Shown: positions 48,572 through 61,779, counted from the stretch's first letter. The stretch is DNA of 64,000 nucleotides from Phytobacter ursingii (GCA_901456055.1 CABDWT010000004.1:1054001-1118000); one strand, 5' to 3'. Made by a program: numbers and translations. Notes: a model not told the origin generated them from the letters alone.

Positions 48572-49035
48572 TACCCACTTATTTGGCCGTAAGCGGTAAA
48601 ATAGCGACGTGGCACATTATGCGGTAACTGAATCGAGTAAGCTTTGGGCGTTTGCCTCTAAAAACACCCTTCTTCCCGCAAGCTAAAAGGGCATTTACAC
48701 TGCGTCAAGCGATACGTTTCACATTATTCAAAACAGGCTGACTTTTAACCAAATGTTAGCGCCCCAACTTTTCATTTCCGTGAGTTAGTCCCCATCCCCC
48801 TGGGCTTTTGCAAGAAACCTTCATGCCGTGACCGGACAATGTTGTGTTGTTGCACGGTGAGAGTTCAGGTACCCCTTTTTATACTTTTCCCGCAAGTTAA
48901 AAAAACGCAGTACGCAGGGAATAGCGACCCGGCAGTAAAACTGCAAAAAACACAGATACATCATTCGGTTCACCCCTACAGGTTGTCCTGTTCCGGATGA
49001 ATGTACATGAACATTTATGCTTCGGGAGTACAACA
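48572..49035. promoter_or_regulatory. gudP upstream region
   Basis: A 464-bp gap with no credible gene. It must hold the promoter of the gud operon, which in E. coli is activated by CdaR (SdaR) in response to glucarate, galactarate or glycerate. I see no palindrome I can assign to CdaR with confidence. A good Shine-Dalgarno, cgggag, precedes gudP. Confidence 0.4.
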
Positions 49036-50388
49036 ATGAGTACATTAAGCCAAGCAGCGAGCAGCGCTGAAAAGCGTACCAATGCTCGCTACTGGATAGT
49101 GGTGATGTTGTTTATCGTCACATCCTTCAACTACGGTGACCGCGCCACGCTGTCAATCGCCGGTTCAGAAATGGCCAAAGATATTGGCCTTGATCCCATC
49201 GGTATGGGCTATGTTTTCTCCGCGTTTTCCTGGGCCTATGTAATCGGGCAGATTCCAGGCGGCTGGCTGCTTGACCGCTTTGGTTCCAAACGTGTTTATT
49301 TCTGGTCCATATTTATCTGGTCCCTGTTTACCCTGCTGCAAGGGTTTGTCGATATTTTCAGTGGCTTCGGCATCATCGTTGCCCTGTTCACCCTGCGCTT
49401 CCTGGTGGGGCTGGCTGAATCACCCTCTTTTCCTGGCAACAGTCGCATCGTTGCGGCCTGGTTCCCCGCCCAGGAAAGGGGCACGGCAGTGGCGATTTTC
49501 AACTCCGCACAGTACTTCGCAACGGTCATTTTCGCACCGATTATGGGGTGGTTAACGCATGAAGTGGGCTGGTCGCACGTGTTCTTCTTCATGGGTGGTC
49601 TGGGTATCGTTATTAGCTTCATTTGGCTGAAGGTGATTTACGAGCCGAACCAGCATCCGAAAGTGAATAAGAAAGAGCTCGAATACATCGCAGAAGGCGG
49701 CGCGCTGATCAACATGGATCAGAAAAGCGACAAAGCGAAAGTGCCATTCAGCGAAAAATGGGGACAGATCAAGCAACTGCTTGGCTCCCGTATGATGATT
49801 GGCGTTTATCTCGGTCAGTATTGCATCAACGCCCTGACATACTTCTTTATTACCTGGTTCCCGGTTTACCTGGTTCAGGCTCGCGGTATGTCTATTTTGA
49901 AAGCCGGCTTTATCGCGTCCATCCCGGCAATTTGTGGTTTTGCGGGTGGTGTGCTCGGCGGGATTATCTCTGACTGGTTAATGCGTCGTACAGGCTCTCT
50001 GAATATTGCACGCAAAACCCCCATCGTGCTTGGCATGTTGCTCTCCATGGTGATGGTGTTCTGTAACTATACCGACGTCGAATGGATGATTATCGGCTTC
50101 ATGTCTATGGCGTTCTTCGGTAAAGGCATCGGTGCGTTGGGTTGGGCGGTTATGGCCGACACGGCGCCGAAGGAAATCAGCGGTCTGAGCGGTGGCCTGT
50201 TCAATATGTTCGGTAACATCTCCGGTATCGTTACCCCGATTGCAATCGGTTACATCGTTGGGACTACAGGATCATTTAACGGCGCGCTGATTTACGTTGG
50301 TATCCATGCTCTGGTGGCAGTATTGAGCTACCTGGTACTGGTGGGTGATATCAAACGTATCGAACTGAAACCTGTCACAGGACGATAA
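49036..50388 (+). CDS. gudP: D-glucarate/galactarate transporter GudP
   Basis: A 450-residue major-facilitator permease of the anion:cation symporter family with about 12 helices. Family signature regions include [19 protein letters not shown] near the N-terminus and [20 protein letters not shown]. Start at MSTLSQAA gives the E. coli length; a Met 13 codons earlier is in frame. First gene of gudP-gudX-gudD, with the gudX ATG 2 bp after its stop. Confidence 0.98.
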   Translation: MSTLSQAASSAEKRTNARYWIVVMLFIVTSFNYGDRATLSIAGSEMAKDIGLDPIGMGYVFSAFSWAYVIGQIPGGWLLDRFGSKRVYFWSIFIWSLFTLLQGFVDIFSGFGIIVALFTLRFLVGLAESPSFPGNSRIVAAWFPAQERGTAVAIFNSAQYFATVIFAPIMGWLTHEVGWSHVFFFMGGLGIVISFIWLKVIYEPNQHPKVNKKELEYIAEGGALINMDQKSDKAKVPFSEKWGQIKQLLGSRMMIGVYLGQYCINALTYFFITWFPVYLVQARGMSILKAGFIASIPAICGFAGGVLGGIISDWLMRRTGSLNIARKTPIVLGMLLSMVMVFCNYTDVEWMIIGFMSMAFFGKGIGALGWAVMADTAPKEISGLSGGLFNMFGNISGIVTPIAIGYIVGTTGSFNGALIYVGIHALVAVLSYLVLVGDIKRIELKPVTGR

Positions 50389-50390
50389 TT

Positions 50391-51731
50391 ATGAGTACGC
50401 AAGCAAGCCCCGTCATTACAGACATGAAAGTCATTCCGGTTGCCGGGCATGACAGTATGCTAATGAACATTGGCGGCGCGCATAACGCTTATTTCACACG
50501 TAACATCGTAGTACTGACAGACAACGCCGGTAACACCGGCGTTGGCGAAGCACCGGGTGGGGAAGTGATTTACCAGACGCTGGTGGATGCTATCCCGATG
50601 GTGTTGGGGCAGGAAGTGGCGCGACTGAACAAAGTGGTTCAGCGTGTTCACAAAGGTAACCAGGCGAGCGATTTCGACAATTTTGGCAAAGGCGCATGGA
50701 CGTTTGAACTGCGTGTTAATGCCGTGGCCGCGCTTGAAGCCGCCCTGCTCGATCTGTTAGGTAAAGCGCTGAACGTACCGGTCTGCGAACTGCTGGGGCC
50801 GGGCAAACAGCGTGATGCGGTCACCGTGCTGGGCTATCTGTTCTATATTGGCGACCGCACCAAAACCGATCTGCCCTACCTCGATAAAACCGATGGCAAC
50901 CATGACTGGTACCGTCTGCGTCACCAGGAAGCGATGAACAGCGACGCGGTTGTGCGTCTGGCCGAGGCGTCTCAGGACCGCTATGGTTTCAAAGACTTCA
51001 AACTGAAAGGCGGCGTGCTGCCTGGCGAGAAAGAAATTGATACGGCCCGCGCCCTGAAAAAACGCTTCCCGGACGCGCGTATCACCGTGGACCCGAACGG
51101 CGCTTGGCTGCTTGATGAAGCGATTGAACTGTGTAAAGGCCTCCAGGATGTATTGACCTATGCGGAAGATCCGTGTGGCGCTGAGCAGGGCTTTTCCGGG
51201 CGTGAAGTGATGGCGGAATTTCGTCGTGCCACCGGTTTGCCTGTCGCCACCAACATGATAGCGACCAACTGGCGCGAAATGGGCCACTCGGTCATGCTGA
51301 ATGCGGTAGACATTCCGCTGGCAGATCCGCACTTCTGGACGCTGTCCGGTGCGGTACGCGTGGCGCAATTGTGCGATGACTGGGGCCTGACCTGGGGTTG
51401 CCACTCCAATAACCATTTCGATATCTCGCTGGCAATGTTCACCCACGTTGGGGCGGCGGCACCGGGTAATCCGACGGCCATCGACACCCACTGGATCTGG
51501 CAGGAAGGCGAGGCGCGCCTGACGAAACAGCCGCTGGAAATCAAGCGTGGGCAGATTGCCGTGCCGGAAGCGCCGGGTCTGGGCGTGGAGATTGACTGGG
51601 CGCAGATTGAAAAAGCCCATGCCATCTACAAAAGTCTGCCAGGGGGGGCGCGTAACGACGCGGGTCCGATGCAGTACCTGATCCCCGGCTGGAAATTTGA
51701 CAGAAAACGCCCGGTATTTGGACGTCAGTAA
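50391..51731 (+). CDS. gudX: Glucarate dehydratase-related protein GudX
   Basis: A 446-residue enolase-superfamily protein, paralogous to GudD next to it. It retains the acid-base Lys pair (FKLKGG, K204 and K206), the metal-ligand region TVDPNGAW and the catalytic-His segment [12 protein letters not shown]. In E. coli GudX catalyses glucarate dehydration and epimerisation far more slowly than GudD, so its true role is open. It differs from GudD in the flanking residues (YGFKDFKLK against YGFNDFKLK, and WGCHSNNH against WGSHSNNH). Confidence 0.97.
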   Translation: MSTQASPVITDMKVIPVAGHDSMLMNIGGAHNAYFTRNIVVLTDNAGNTGVGEAPGGEVIYQTLVDAIPMVLGQEVARLNKVVQRVHKGNQASDFDNFGKGAWTFELRVNAVAALEAALLDLLGKALNVPVCELLGPGKQRDAVTVLGYLFYIGDRTKTDLPYLDKTDGNHDWYRLRHQEAMNSDAVVRLAEASQDRYGFKDFKLKGGVLPGEKEIDTARALKKRFPDARITVDPNGAWLLDEAIELCKGLQDVLTYAEDPCGAEQGFSGREVMAEFRRATGLPVATNMIATNWREMGHSVMLNAVDIPLADPHFWTLSGAVRVAQLCDDWGLTWGCHSNNHFDISLAMFTHVGAAAPGNPTAIDTHWIWQEGEARLTKQPLEIKRGQIAVPEAPGLGVEIDWAQIEKAHAIYKSLPGGARNDAGPMQYLIPGWKFDRKRPVFGRQ

Positions 51732-51749
51732 CAGACAAAAGGATCCACG

Positions 51750-53090
51750 ATGAGCACGCAAAGTTCGACGCCTGTTGTTACCTCCGTAAAAGTCATCCCG
51801 GTTGCCGGGCATGACAGCATGTTGATGAACCTGAGCGGCGCGCATGCGCCGTTCTTCACCCGTAACATCGTTATCATCACCGACAATGCCGGCAACACCG
51901 GCGTCGGCGAAGTCCCCGGCGGCGAAAAAATCCGCCAGACCCTGGAAGACGCCGCCCCGCTGATTGTCGGCAAAACCCTCGGCGCCTACAAAAACGTCCT
52001 CAACGGGGTGCGCGGCGCCTTTGCCGACCGCGACGCCGCGGGCCGTGGCCTGCAGACCTTTGACCTGCGCACCACCATCCACGTGGTCACCGCCATTGAA
52101 TCCGCCATGCTCGACCTGCTGGGCAAACATCTGGGCGTGAACGTCGCTTCCCTGCTCGGTGACGGCCAGCAGCGCAGCGAAGTGGAAATGCTCGGCTACC
52201 TGTTCTTTGTGGGTAACCGCAAAGCCACCCCGCTGCCGTACCAGAGCCAGCCGGACGACAAATGCGACTGGTATCGCCTGCGTCATGACGAGGCGATGAC
52301 TCCGGATGCCGTGGTGCGCCTGGCCGAAGCCGCGTATGAAAAATACGGCTTTAACGACTTCAAACTCAAAGGCGGCGTGCTGGCCGGTGAAGAGGAAGCG
52401 GAATCCATTGTCGCCCTGGCGAAGCGCTTCCCGCAGGCCCGTGTCACCCTCGACCCGAACGGCGCATGGTCCCTGAACGAAGCCATCAGCATCGGTAAGT
52501 ACCTCAAAGGCTCGCTGGCCTACGCGGAAGACCCGTGCGGCGCTGAGCAGGGCTTCTCCGGGCGCGAAGTGATGGCGGAGTTCCGTCGCGCCACCGGCCT
52601 GCCGACCGCGACCAATATGATTGCCACCGACTGGCGTCAGATGGGGCACACGCTGTCCCTGCAGTCGGTGGATATCCCGCTGGCGGACCCGCACTTCTGG
52701 ACCATGCAGGGCTCGGTGCGTGTGGCGCAGATGTGCCACGAGTTCGGCCTGACCTGGGGTTCCCACTCCAACAACCACTTCGACATCTCGCTGGCGATGT
52801 TCACCCACGTGGCGGCCGCGGCGCCGGGCAAAATCACCGCCATCGACACCCACTGGATCTGGCAGGAAGGCAATCAGCGCCTGACCAGAGAGCCGTTTGA
52901 AATCAAGGGCGGGATGGTGCAGGTGCCGACGACGCCGGGTCTGGGCGTGGAACTGGATATGGAACAGGTGATGAAGGCGCACGAGCTGTATCAGAAACAC
53001 GGTCTGGGCGCGCGCGACGATGCAATGGGGATGCAGTACCTTATCCCCGGCTGGACGTTCGACAACAAACGTCCGTGCATGGTGCGTTAA
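51750..53090 (+). CDS. gudD: Glucarate dehydratase GudD
   Basis: A 446-residue magnesium-dependent enzyme of the enolase superfamily that dehydrates D-glucarate (and L-idarate) to 5-keto-4-deoxyglucarate. Lys205 and Lys207 (FKLKGG) and the His of SHSNNHFD are the bases, and TLDPNGAW and [13 protein letters not shown] carry metal ligands. Third codon positions are strongly C/G-rich from about 51840 on, more than in gudX or gudP. Ribosome-binding site: aaaggatcc. A hairpin follows. Confidence 0.98.
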   Translation: MSTQSSTPVVTSVKVIPVAGHDSMLMNLSGAHAPFFTRNIVIITDNAGNTGVGEVPGGEKIRQTLEDAAPLIVGKTLGAYKNVLNGVRGAFADRDAAGRGLQTFDLRTTIHVVTAIESAMLDLLGKHLGVNVASLLGDGQQRSEVEMLGYLFFVGNRKATPLPYQSQPDDKCDWYRLRHDEAMTPDAVVRLAEAAYEKYGFNDFKLKGGVLAGEEEAESIVALAKRFPQARVTLDPNGAWSLNEAISIGKYLKGSLAYAEDPCGAEQGFSGREVMAEFRRATGLPTATNMIATDWRQMGHTLSLQSVDIPLADPHFWTMQGSVRVAQMCHEFGLTWGSHSNNHFDISLAMFTHVAAAAPGKITAIDTHWIWQEGNQRLTREPFEIKGGMVQVPTTPGLGVELDMEQVMKAHELYQKHGLGARDDAMGMQYLIPGWTFDNKRPCMVR

Positions 53091-53097
53091 TGGAATT

Positions 53098-53124
53098 GCC
53101 GGCCCATGCCCGGGCTGGCATTTT
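53098..53124 (+). terminator. Hairpin between gudD and the glycerate kinase gene
   Basis: The stem gccggccc / gggctggc (one mismatch) has a six-base loop and is followed by attttcc. It may partially terminate gud transcription and reduce the level of the following kinase mRNA. Confidence 0.6.
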
Positions 53125-53177
53125 CCAGAAGCTTCCGGGTATATGCTTGCGGCAGTGAATATGCGTAAGGATGGCTT

Positions 53178-54317
53178 ATGAAAATAGTTATCGCACCTGA
53201 CTCTTATAAAGAAAGTTTGAGTGCTCTGGATGTGGCGACCGCAATTGAAAGCGGGTTTCGCGAAATTTTCCCGACGGCGGAATATGTAAAATTACCCGTT
53301 GCGGATGGCGGAGAAGGGACGGTTGAAGCCATGGTTGCCGCGACCTGCGGGCGCATCGTTTCGGTGACTGTCAAAGGCCCGCTTGGCGAGCCGGTCGACG
53401 GATTTTATGGCCTGTCAGGCGACGAAAAATGCGCGTTTATCGAGATGGCGGCGGCCAGCGGTCTTGAATTGGTTCCCGCAGCGCAGCGTGACCCGCTGGT
53501 CACCACTTCGTGGGGAACCGGTGAGCTGATCCGTCACGCGCTGGACGCGGGCGTAAAGCATATCATCATCGGCATTGGCGGTAGCGCCACGAACGACGGC
53601 GGGGCGGGGATGGTGCAGGCGCTGGGGGCCAAATTGCTGGATAACGAAGACCAGCAGATTGGACCAGGCGGTGCGGCGCTGGAAACGCTCGCCAGGATCG
53701 ATATTCGTGAGCTGGACAAACGTCTTGCGGAGTGCCGTATTGAGGTTGCCTGCGATGTGACGAACCCGTTGACGGGGAAAGACGGTGCTTCGGCGATCTT
53801 TGGCCCGCAAAAAGGCGCGACACCGAAAATGATCGCCCGGCTGGATCAGGCGCTGGGGCATTACGCGAAGATCATTGTCCGCGATCTGGATCAGGATGTG
53901 TTGAACCTTGCCGGCGGTGGCGCGGCAGGGGGGATGGGCGCAGCGCTGTATGCCTTCTGTGGCGCGGAATTGCGTCAGGGCATTGAAATCGTAACCGATG
54001 CGTTAGCACTGGATAAACACGTTGCCGATGCCGACCTGGTGATTACCGGCGAAGGTCGTATCGACAGCCAGACAGTGCATGGCAAAGTGCCGGTCGGCGT
54101 TGCGAAAGTCGCGAAACGCTATAACGTGCCGGTCATTGGCATTGCGGGCAGTTTGACGGCGGATGTGGGTGTTGTGCACGATCACGGTATCGATGCGGTT
54201 TTCAGCGTGATTTATAAAATTTGTACGCTGGAAGATGCGCTGGCGAATGCAGGCGAAAATGTGCGTATGACCGCGCGTAACGTGGCAGCGGTACTGAAAG
54301 TCGGGCAGGGCAAATAA
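53178..54317 (+). CDS. Glycerate kinase (GarK/GlxK family)
   Basis: A 379-residue glycerate 2-kinase of the bacterial GarK family (E. coli GarK 381). The family opening MKIVIAPDSYKESLSA, the glycine-rich loops PVADGGEGTVEAM and GIGGSATNDGGAGMVQALGA, and ITGEGRIDSQTVHGKVPVGV are all present. It phosphorylates D-glycerate from the glucarate/galactarate route for entry into glycolysis. E. coli K-12 has no kinase at this position; its garK is with garPLR. Here it follows gudD by 87 bp, adding the last pathway step to the operon. It could equally be called a garK paralogue. Confidence 0.92.
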   Translation: MKIVIAPDSYKESLSALDVATAIESGFREIFPTAEYVKLPVADGGEGTVEAMVAATCGRIVSVTVKGPLGEPVDGFYGLSGDEKCAFIEMAAASGLELVPAAQRDPLVTTSWGTGELIRHALDAGVKHIIIGIGGSATNDGGAGMVQALGAKLLDNEDQQIGPGGAALETLARIDIRELDKRLAECRIEVACDVTNPLTGKDGASAIFGPQKGATPKMIARLDQALGHYAKIIVRDLDQDVLNLAGGGAAGGMGAALYAFCGAELRQGIEIVTDALALDKHVADADLVITGEGRIDSQTVHGKVPVGVAKVAKRYNVPVIGIAGSLTADVGVVHDHGIDAVFSVIYKICTLEDALANAGENVRMTARNVAAVLKVGQGK

Positions 54318-54321
54318 TATA

Positions 54322-54343
54322 ACCCTCTCTTGCGGGAGAGGGT
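54322..54343. terminator. Hairpin between convergent glycerate kinase gene and barA
   Basis: A stem of about 9 bp (accctctc / gagagggt core) with a short loop in the 33-bp gap. The sequence shows no strong T-run. It marks the shared 3' end. Confidence 0.6.
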
Positions 54344-54350
54344 ATCTGCA

Positions 54351-57101
<2,751 letters not shown>

Positions 57102-57157
57102 GGGGTTCCGTTATGGGAGAATGTGGCCATTATTTGTAATTGAGAAAATTCTCGGCA

Positions 57158-58456
57158 ATGGCGCAATTCTACTCTGCAAAACGACGCGTGACGACGCGTC
57201 AGATCATAACTGTAACAGTAAACGACCTCGATCCCTTTGGGCAGGGGGTTGCGCGACATAATGGTAAGGCATTGTTTGTAAAAGATTTTTTGCCGCAAGA
57301 AACAGCGGAAATTACCCTGATTGAAGACAAGCGACAGTATGCGCGCGGGGAAGTAAAACGCCGTCTGAACGACAGTCCTGAACGTGTTGCGCCAGTATGT
57401 CCCCATTTTGGCGTCTGCGGCGGCTGCCAGCAGCAGCACGCGAGCGTGGCGCTGCAACAACGCAGCAAAAGCGCCGCGCTTGCCCGCCTGATGAAGCAGG
57501 ATGTCGAAGAGGTTATCGACGCGTCGCCCTGGGCTTACCGACGCCGGGCGCGTCTGAGTCTGAACTGGCAACCCAAAACCCAGCGTCTGGAGATGGGTTT
57601 TCGTAAGGCGAATGCCAGCGACATCATTAACGTCTCTCGCTGCCCGGTCCTGGTGCCCCGTCTTGAGGCACTCCTTGCGCCATTGCATACGTGTCTGGCG
57701 AGCTTAAAAGCGGTGCGTCATTTGGGCCATGTTGAACTGGTGCTGGCAGATAATGGCCCACTGATGGTTTTGCGCCATACCGCGCCGCTGAGCGCTGCTG
57801 ACCGGGAAAAACTGGAACGCTTTTCGCATTCCGAGGGACTGGCGCTTTTTCTGGCGCCCGAAAGCGAGATACTTGAACATGTTACGGGAGAATCTCCCTG
57901 GTATAACTCTGACGGGCTACGCTTAACGTTCAGTCCACGGGATTTTATTCAGGTCAATGACGGCGTAAATCAGCAAATGGTTGCCCGCGCGCTGGAATGG
58001 CTGGATGTGCAGCCGGATGAGCGTGTACTGGATCTTTTTTGTGGAATGGGCAATTTTACCTTGCCGCTGGCAAAAAGGGCGGCGAGCGTGGTAGGAGTTG
58101 AAGGCGTTGCCGAACTGGTGGAGAAAGGGCGTGAAAATGCCCGACAGAATGGTTTGCAGAACGTGACTTTTTTTCACGAAAATCTGGAAGAAGATGTCAC
58201 AAAGCAGCCGTGGGCGCGTCAGGGTTTTGATAAAATACTCCTTGATCCCGCGCGGGCGGGCGCCGCTGGCGTAATGCAGCACGTTGTAAAATTAGCGCCG
58301 GGCAAAGTAGTCTATGTTTCCTGTAATCCAGCGACACTCGCGCGTGATAGCGAAGCGTTGGTCAATGCGGGTTACCAGATTAAGCGGCTGGCGATGCTGG
58401 ATATGTTCCCGCACACTGGGCATCTGGAATCCATGGTGTTATTCGAGCACAAGTGA
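57158..58456 (+). CDS. rlmD: 23S rRNA (uracil-1939-C5)-methyltransferase RlmD
   Basis: A 432-residue iron-sulfur methyltransferase (E. coli 433, old name rumA). The N-terminal TRAM domain binds RNA. The 4Fe-4S cluster ligands are in [10 protein letters not shown], with a further Cys in NVSRCPVL. The catalytic fold has the SAM motif [15 protein letters not shown] and the nucleophile Cys in [12 protein letters not shown]. Start at [10 protein letters not shown] (57158); 6 upstream codons are open. Divergent from barA with a 56-bp gap; relA follows after 52 bp. Confidence 0.98.
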   Translation: MAQFYSAKRRVTTRQIITVTVNDLDPFGQGVARHNGKALFVKDFLPQETAEITLIEDKRQYARGEVKRRLNDSPERVAPVCPHFGVCGGCQQQHASVALQQRSKSAALARLMKQDVEEVIDASPWAYRRRARLSLNWQPKTQRLEMGFRKANASDIINVSRCPVLVPRLEALLAPLHTCLASLKAVRHLGHVELVLADNGPLMVLRHTAPLSAADREKLERFSHSEGLALFLAPESEILEHVTGESPWYNSDGLRLTFSPRDFIQVNDGVNQQMVARALEWLDVQPDERVLDLFCGMGNFTLPLAKRAASVVGVEGVAELVEKGRENARQNGLQNVTFFHENLEEDVTKQPWARQGFDKILLDPARAGAAGVMQHVVKLAPGKVVYVSCNPATLARDSEALVNAGYQIKRLAMLDMFPHTGHLESMVLFEHK

Positions 58457-58508
58457 TTAATTTCGGCTTGTCGAGTTCGGCAGGCTCCGTCCCTGAAAGG
58501 AGAGGACA

Positions 58509-60749
58509 ATGGTTGCGGTAAGAAGTGCGCATTTAAACAAAGCGGGTGAATTCGATCCTAAGAAGTGGATCGCCAGTCTGGGTATCTCCAGCCAGCCGTC
58601 GTGTGAACGCTTAGCCGAAACCTGGGAATATTGTCTGCGACAAACACAGGGACATCCTCACGCCGATCTGCTGCTATGGCGGGGCGTTGAGATGGTGGAA
58701 ATCCTCTCCATGCTGAGTATGGATCTCGATACGCTGCGGGCGGCGTTGCTGTTCCCGCTGGCAGATGCCGATGTCGTCAGCGAAGACACCCTGCGTGAAA
58801 GCGTCGGCAAATCGATTGTCGAGCTTATCCATGGCGTGCGGGATATGGCGGCTATCCGGCAGTTGAAAGCCACCCATACCGATTCCGTCTCCTCTGAGCA
58901 GGTGGATAACGTGCGGCGCATGCTGCTGGCGATGGTGGACGATTTTCGCTGTGTCGTTATCAAAATCGCTGAGCGTATTGCCCATCTGCGTGAAGTGAAA
59001 GAGGCGCCGGAAGATGAACGCGTGCTGGCGGCGAAAGAGTGTACGAACATCTACGCGCCGCTGGCGAACCGCTTAGGGATCGGCCAGCTCAAATGGGAGC
59101 TGGAAGATTACTGCTTCCGCTATCTGCATCCGGCGGAATACAAACGTATCGCCAAATTGCTGCATGAACGACGTATTGACCGTGAACACTATATCGAAGA
59201 GTTTGTTGGGCATCTGCGTTCTGAAATGAAAGAAGAGGGCGTAAAAGCCGAGGTTTATGGCCGTCCTAAGCATATCTATAGCATCTGGCGCAAAATGCAG
59301 AAGAAGCACCTTGCCTTCGATGAACTGTTTGATGTTCGGGCGGTGCGCATCGTTGCCGAACGGCTACAGGATTGCTATGCCGCGCTCGGTATCGTCCATA
59401 CCCATTATCGCCACCTGCCGGATGAGTTCGATGATTATGTCGCGAACCCGAAACCGAACGGCTACCAGTCTATCCACACGGTAGTATTAGGGCCGGGGGG
59501 TAAAACCGTTGAAATCCAGATTCGAACCCGGCAGATGCACGAAGACGCCGAACTGGGCGTGGCGGCGCACTGGAAGTACAAAGAGGGCGCAACGGCGGGG
59601 ACCAACAGCGGCGGTCGCGGTTATGAAGACCGCATCGCGTGGCTGCGTAAACTGATTGCCTGGCAGGAAGAGATGGCCGATTCGGGCGAAATGCTTGATG
59701 AGGTTCGCAGCCAGGTGTTCGACGATCGGGTCTATGTCTTTACGCCGAAGGGCGACGTGGTGGACTTGCCTGCGGGTTCTACGCCGCTCGACTTCGCTTA
59801 CCATATCCACAGCGATGTGGGGCACCGTTGCATCGGGGCGAAAATCAGCGGGCGTATCGTTCCGTTCACCTACCAGTTGCAGATGGGCGACCAGATTGAA
59901 ATCATCACCCAGAAGCAGCCGAACCCAAGCCGTGACTGGCTCAACCCGAATCTGGGGTACGTTACCACCAGCCGTGGCCGTTCCAAAATCCACGCCTGGT
60001 TCCGTAAGCAGGATCGGGATAAAAATGTCCTGGCAGGGCGTCAGATCCTTGACGACGAGCTGGCACATCTCGGTATCAGCCTGAAAGAGGCGGAAAAACA
60101 GCTGCTACCGCGCTACAACTTTAATGATCTGGAAGAGCTGCTGGCGGCGATTGGCGGCGGCGATATTCGTCTCAACCAGATGGTCAACTTCCTGCAATCC
60201 CAGTTCAACAAGCCGAGTGCGGAAGAGCAGGATGCCGCGGCACTGAAACAGTTGCAGCAGAAAACCTACGCGCCGCAAAACCGCAGCAAAGATAATGGCC
60301 GTGTGGTGGTGGAAGGGGTCGGCAACCTGATGCATCACATTGCGCGCTGCTGCCAGCCCATCCCGGGCGATGACATTGTCGGTTTTATCACCCAGGGACG
60401 TGGGATTTCTATTCACCGTGCAGACTGTGACCAACTGGAAGAGCTGCGCACCCACGCGCCTGAGCGTATCGTCGATGCGGTGTGGGGCGAAAGTTACTCT
60501 GCCGGTTATTCGCTGGTGGTGCGCGTGACGGCCAACGATCGCAGCGGATTGTTGCGCGATATCACCACTATTCTTGCCAACGAGAAAGTTAACGTTCTTG
60601 GGGTGGCCAGCCGTAGCGATACCAAAGAGCAGTTGGCCACTATTGATATGAATATTGAAATCTATAACCTGCAGGTGCTGGGCCGTGTGCTTGGCAAACT
60701 GAACCAGGTACCGGATGTGATCGACGCACGTCGGTTGCACGGCGGCTAA
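58509..60749 (+). CDS. relA: (p)ppGpp synthetase I RelA
   Basis: A 746-residue ribosome-bound stringent-response enzyme (E. coli 744). The N-terminal pseudo-hydrolase has lost the HD motif, reading ALLFPLADAD where SpoT has HD, so it only synthesises. The synthetase domain includes VYGRPKHIYSIWRKMQ and the conserved NPKPNGYQSIHT. The TGS domain (VYVFTPKGDVVDLPAGSTPL), the zinc-finger-like region with Cys-Cys (IARCCQPIPGD), and the C-terminal ACT-type domain complete it. Start ATG behind aaggagagg. In E. coli mazEF follows; here a REP-like hairpin and mazG do. Confidence 0.99.
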   Translation: MVAVRSAHLNKAGEFDPKKWIASLGISSQPSCERLAETWEYCLRQTQGHPHADLLLWRGVEMVEILSMLSMDLDTLRAALLFPLADADVVSEDTLRESVGKSIVELIHGVRDMAAIRQLKATHTDSVSSEQVDNVRRMLLAMVDDFRCVVIKIAERIAHLREVKEAPEDERVLAAKECTNIYAPLANRLGIGQLKWELEDYCFRYLHPAEYKRIAKLLHERRIDREHYIEEFVGHLRSEMKEEGVKAEVYGRPKHIYSIWRKMQKKHLAFDELFDVRAVRIVAERLQDCYAALGIVHTHYRHLPDEFDDYVANPKPNGYQSIHTVVLGPGGKTVEIQIRTRQMHEDAELGVAAHWKYKEGATAGTNSGGRGYEDRIAWLRKLIAWQEEMADSGEMLDEVRSQVFDDRVYVFTPKGDVVDLPAGSTPLDFAYHIHSDVGHRCIGAKISGRIVPFTYQLQMGDQIEIITQKQPNPSRDWLNPNLGYVTTSRGRSKIHAWFRKQDRDKNVLAGRQILDDELAHLGISLKEAEKQLLPRYNFNDLEELLAAIGGGDIRLNQMVNFLQSQFNKPSAEEQDAAALKQLQQKTYAPQNRSKDNGRVVVEGVGNLMHHIARCCQPIPGDDIVGFITQGRGISIHRADCDQLEELRTHAPERIVDAVWGESYSAGYSLVVRVTANDRSGLLRDITTILANEKVNVLGVASRSDTKEQLATIDMNIEIYNLQVLGRVLGKLNQVPDVIDARRLHGG

Positions 60750-60761
60750 ATGCCCTCTTCT

Positions 60762-60801
60762 GTAGGCCGGGTAAGGCGACGCCGCCACCCGGCATTTTTT
60801 T
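60762..60801 (+). terminator. REP-like hairpin and T-run between relA and mazG
   Basis: The sequence gtaggccgggtaaggcgacg with gccgccacccggc forms a REP-type stem (gccgggt/acccggc) followed by seven T residues. It serves as intrinsic terminator for relA, 10 bp after the stop. Confidence 0.8.
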
Positions 60802-60816
60802 CATCAGGACAGAACT

Positions 60817-61608
60817 ATGACTCAAATCGACCGCCTGCTGGGCATCATGCAACGTCTGCGCGACCCGGAAAAGGGCTGTCCGTGGGATAAAGAACAGACT
60901 TTTGCCACCATCGCACCTTATACGCTGGAAGAGACTTACGAAGTGCTGGATGCTATTTCCCGCGAAGATTTCGATGATTTACGCGGCGAATTAGGCGATT
61001 TATTGTTCCAGGTGGTGTTTTACGCACAAATGGCCCAGGAACAAAAGCTGTTCAATTTCGACGATATCTGTGCCGCTATCAGCGACAAGCTGGAGCGCCG
61101 CCATCCGCATATTTTCGGTGACGCGCATGCGGAAAACAGCAGTGAAGTGCTGGCCCGCTGGGAACAGATTAAAAGCGCTGAACGTGCCGAAAAATCGCAG
61201 CATTCCGCGCTGGATGACATTCCCCATAGTCTCCCTGCCTTAATGCGCGCCCATAAAATCCAGAAACGATGCTCAACGGTAGGCTTTGACTGGACCTCGT
61301 TGGGGCCTGTGCTGGACAAAGTCTACGAAGAAATTGACGAAGTGATGGATGAGGCGAAACAGGCTGTCGTGGACGAGGCGAAACTGGAAGAAGAGATGGG
61401 CGATTTGCTGTTCGCAACGGTCAATCTTTCGCGTCATTTAGGCGTAAAAGCGGAAGTCGCGTTGCAAAAAGCGAATCTGAAATTCGAGCGTCGTTTTCGC
61501 GAAGTTGAGCGGATCGTTGCCGCTCGTGGCCTGGAAATGAGCGGAATCGACCTGGAAGCGATGGAAGAGGTCTGGCAGCAGGTAAAACGCCAGGAAACTG
61601 ATATCTAA
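60817..61608 (+). CDS. mazG: Nucleoside triphosphate pyrophosphohydrolase MazG
   Basis: A 263-residue enzyme (E. coli 263) that hydrolyses all canonical NTPs and dNTPs to monophosphate and pyrophosphate. Two MazG (alpha-helical NTP-PPase) repeats are visible, the first with DLRGELGDLLFQVVFYAQ and the second with EEMGDLLFATVNLSRHLG. In each, the metal-binding set is E-E...E-D-L. Overlaps nothing. It stands 67 bp behind relA, in the place where E. coli has mazE and mazF, so here it is separated from any toxin-antitoxin. Confidence 0.98.
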   Translation: MTQIDRLLGIMQRLRDPEKGCPWDKEQTFATIAPYTLEETYEVLDAISREDFDDLRGELGDLLFQVVFYAQMAQEQKLFNFDDICAAISDKLERRHPHIFGDAHAENSSEVLARWEQIKSAERAEKSQHSALDDIPHSLPALMRAHKIQKRCSTVGFDWTSLGPVLDKVYEEIDEVMDEAKQAVVDEAKLEEEMGDLLFATVNLSRHLGVKAEVALQKANLKFERRFREVERIVAARGLEMSGIDLEAMEEVWQQVKRQETDI

Positions 61609-61750
61609 AGATATTGTGCTTTCAAGTGCGATTTGTATGATTTTTTAAATAACAAGCGCTTGATTTACGTCAAAATCATTTTGCTGAAAGTGGCTATTTT
61701 CTCACTCCTTATTACAGGTGAGGTTAGGGATAAGGGGTGAGAATGAAAGT

Positions 61751-61779
61751 TTGTGAGGCACGCCCTGTTCAGGTATACT
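61751..61779 (+). promoter_or_regulatory. pyrG promoter
   Basis: A -35 TTGTGA (61751-61756) and a -10 TATACT (61774-61779) are separated by 17 bp. They lie about 52 bp before the pyrG ATG, which suits a sigma-70 promoter. The rest of the 223-bp mazG-pyrG gap shows only an AT-rich stretch. Confidence 0.75.

Noticed and set aside
50757-53000. A 747-codon open frame on the minus strand across gudX and gudD
   Set aside because: It runs antisense through two homologous genes whose codon bias suppresses stop codons in that frame. Its translation is His/Arg/Gln-rich and low-complexity, resembles no family, and repeats itself because gudX and gudD are paralogues. It is a coding shadow.
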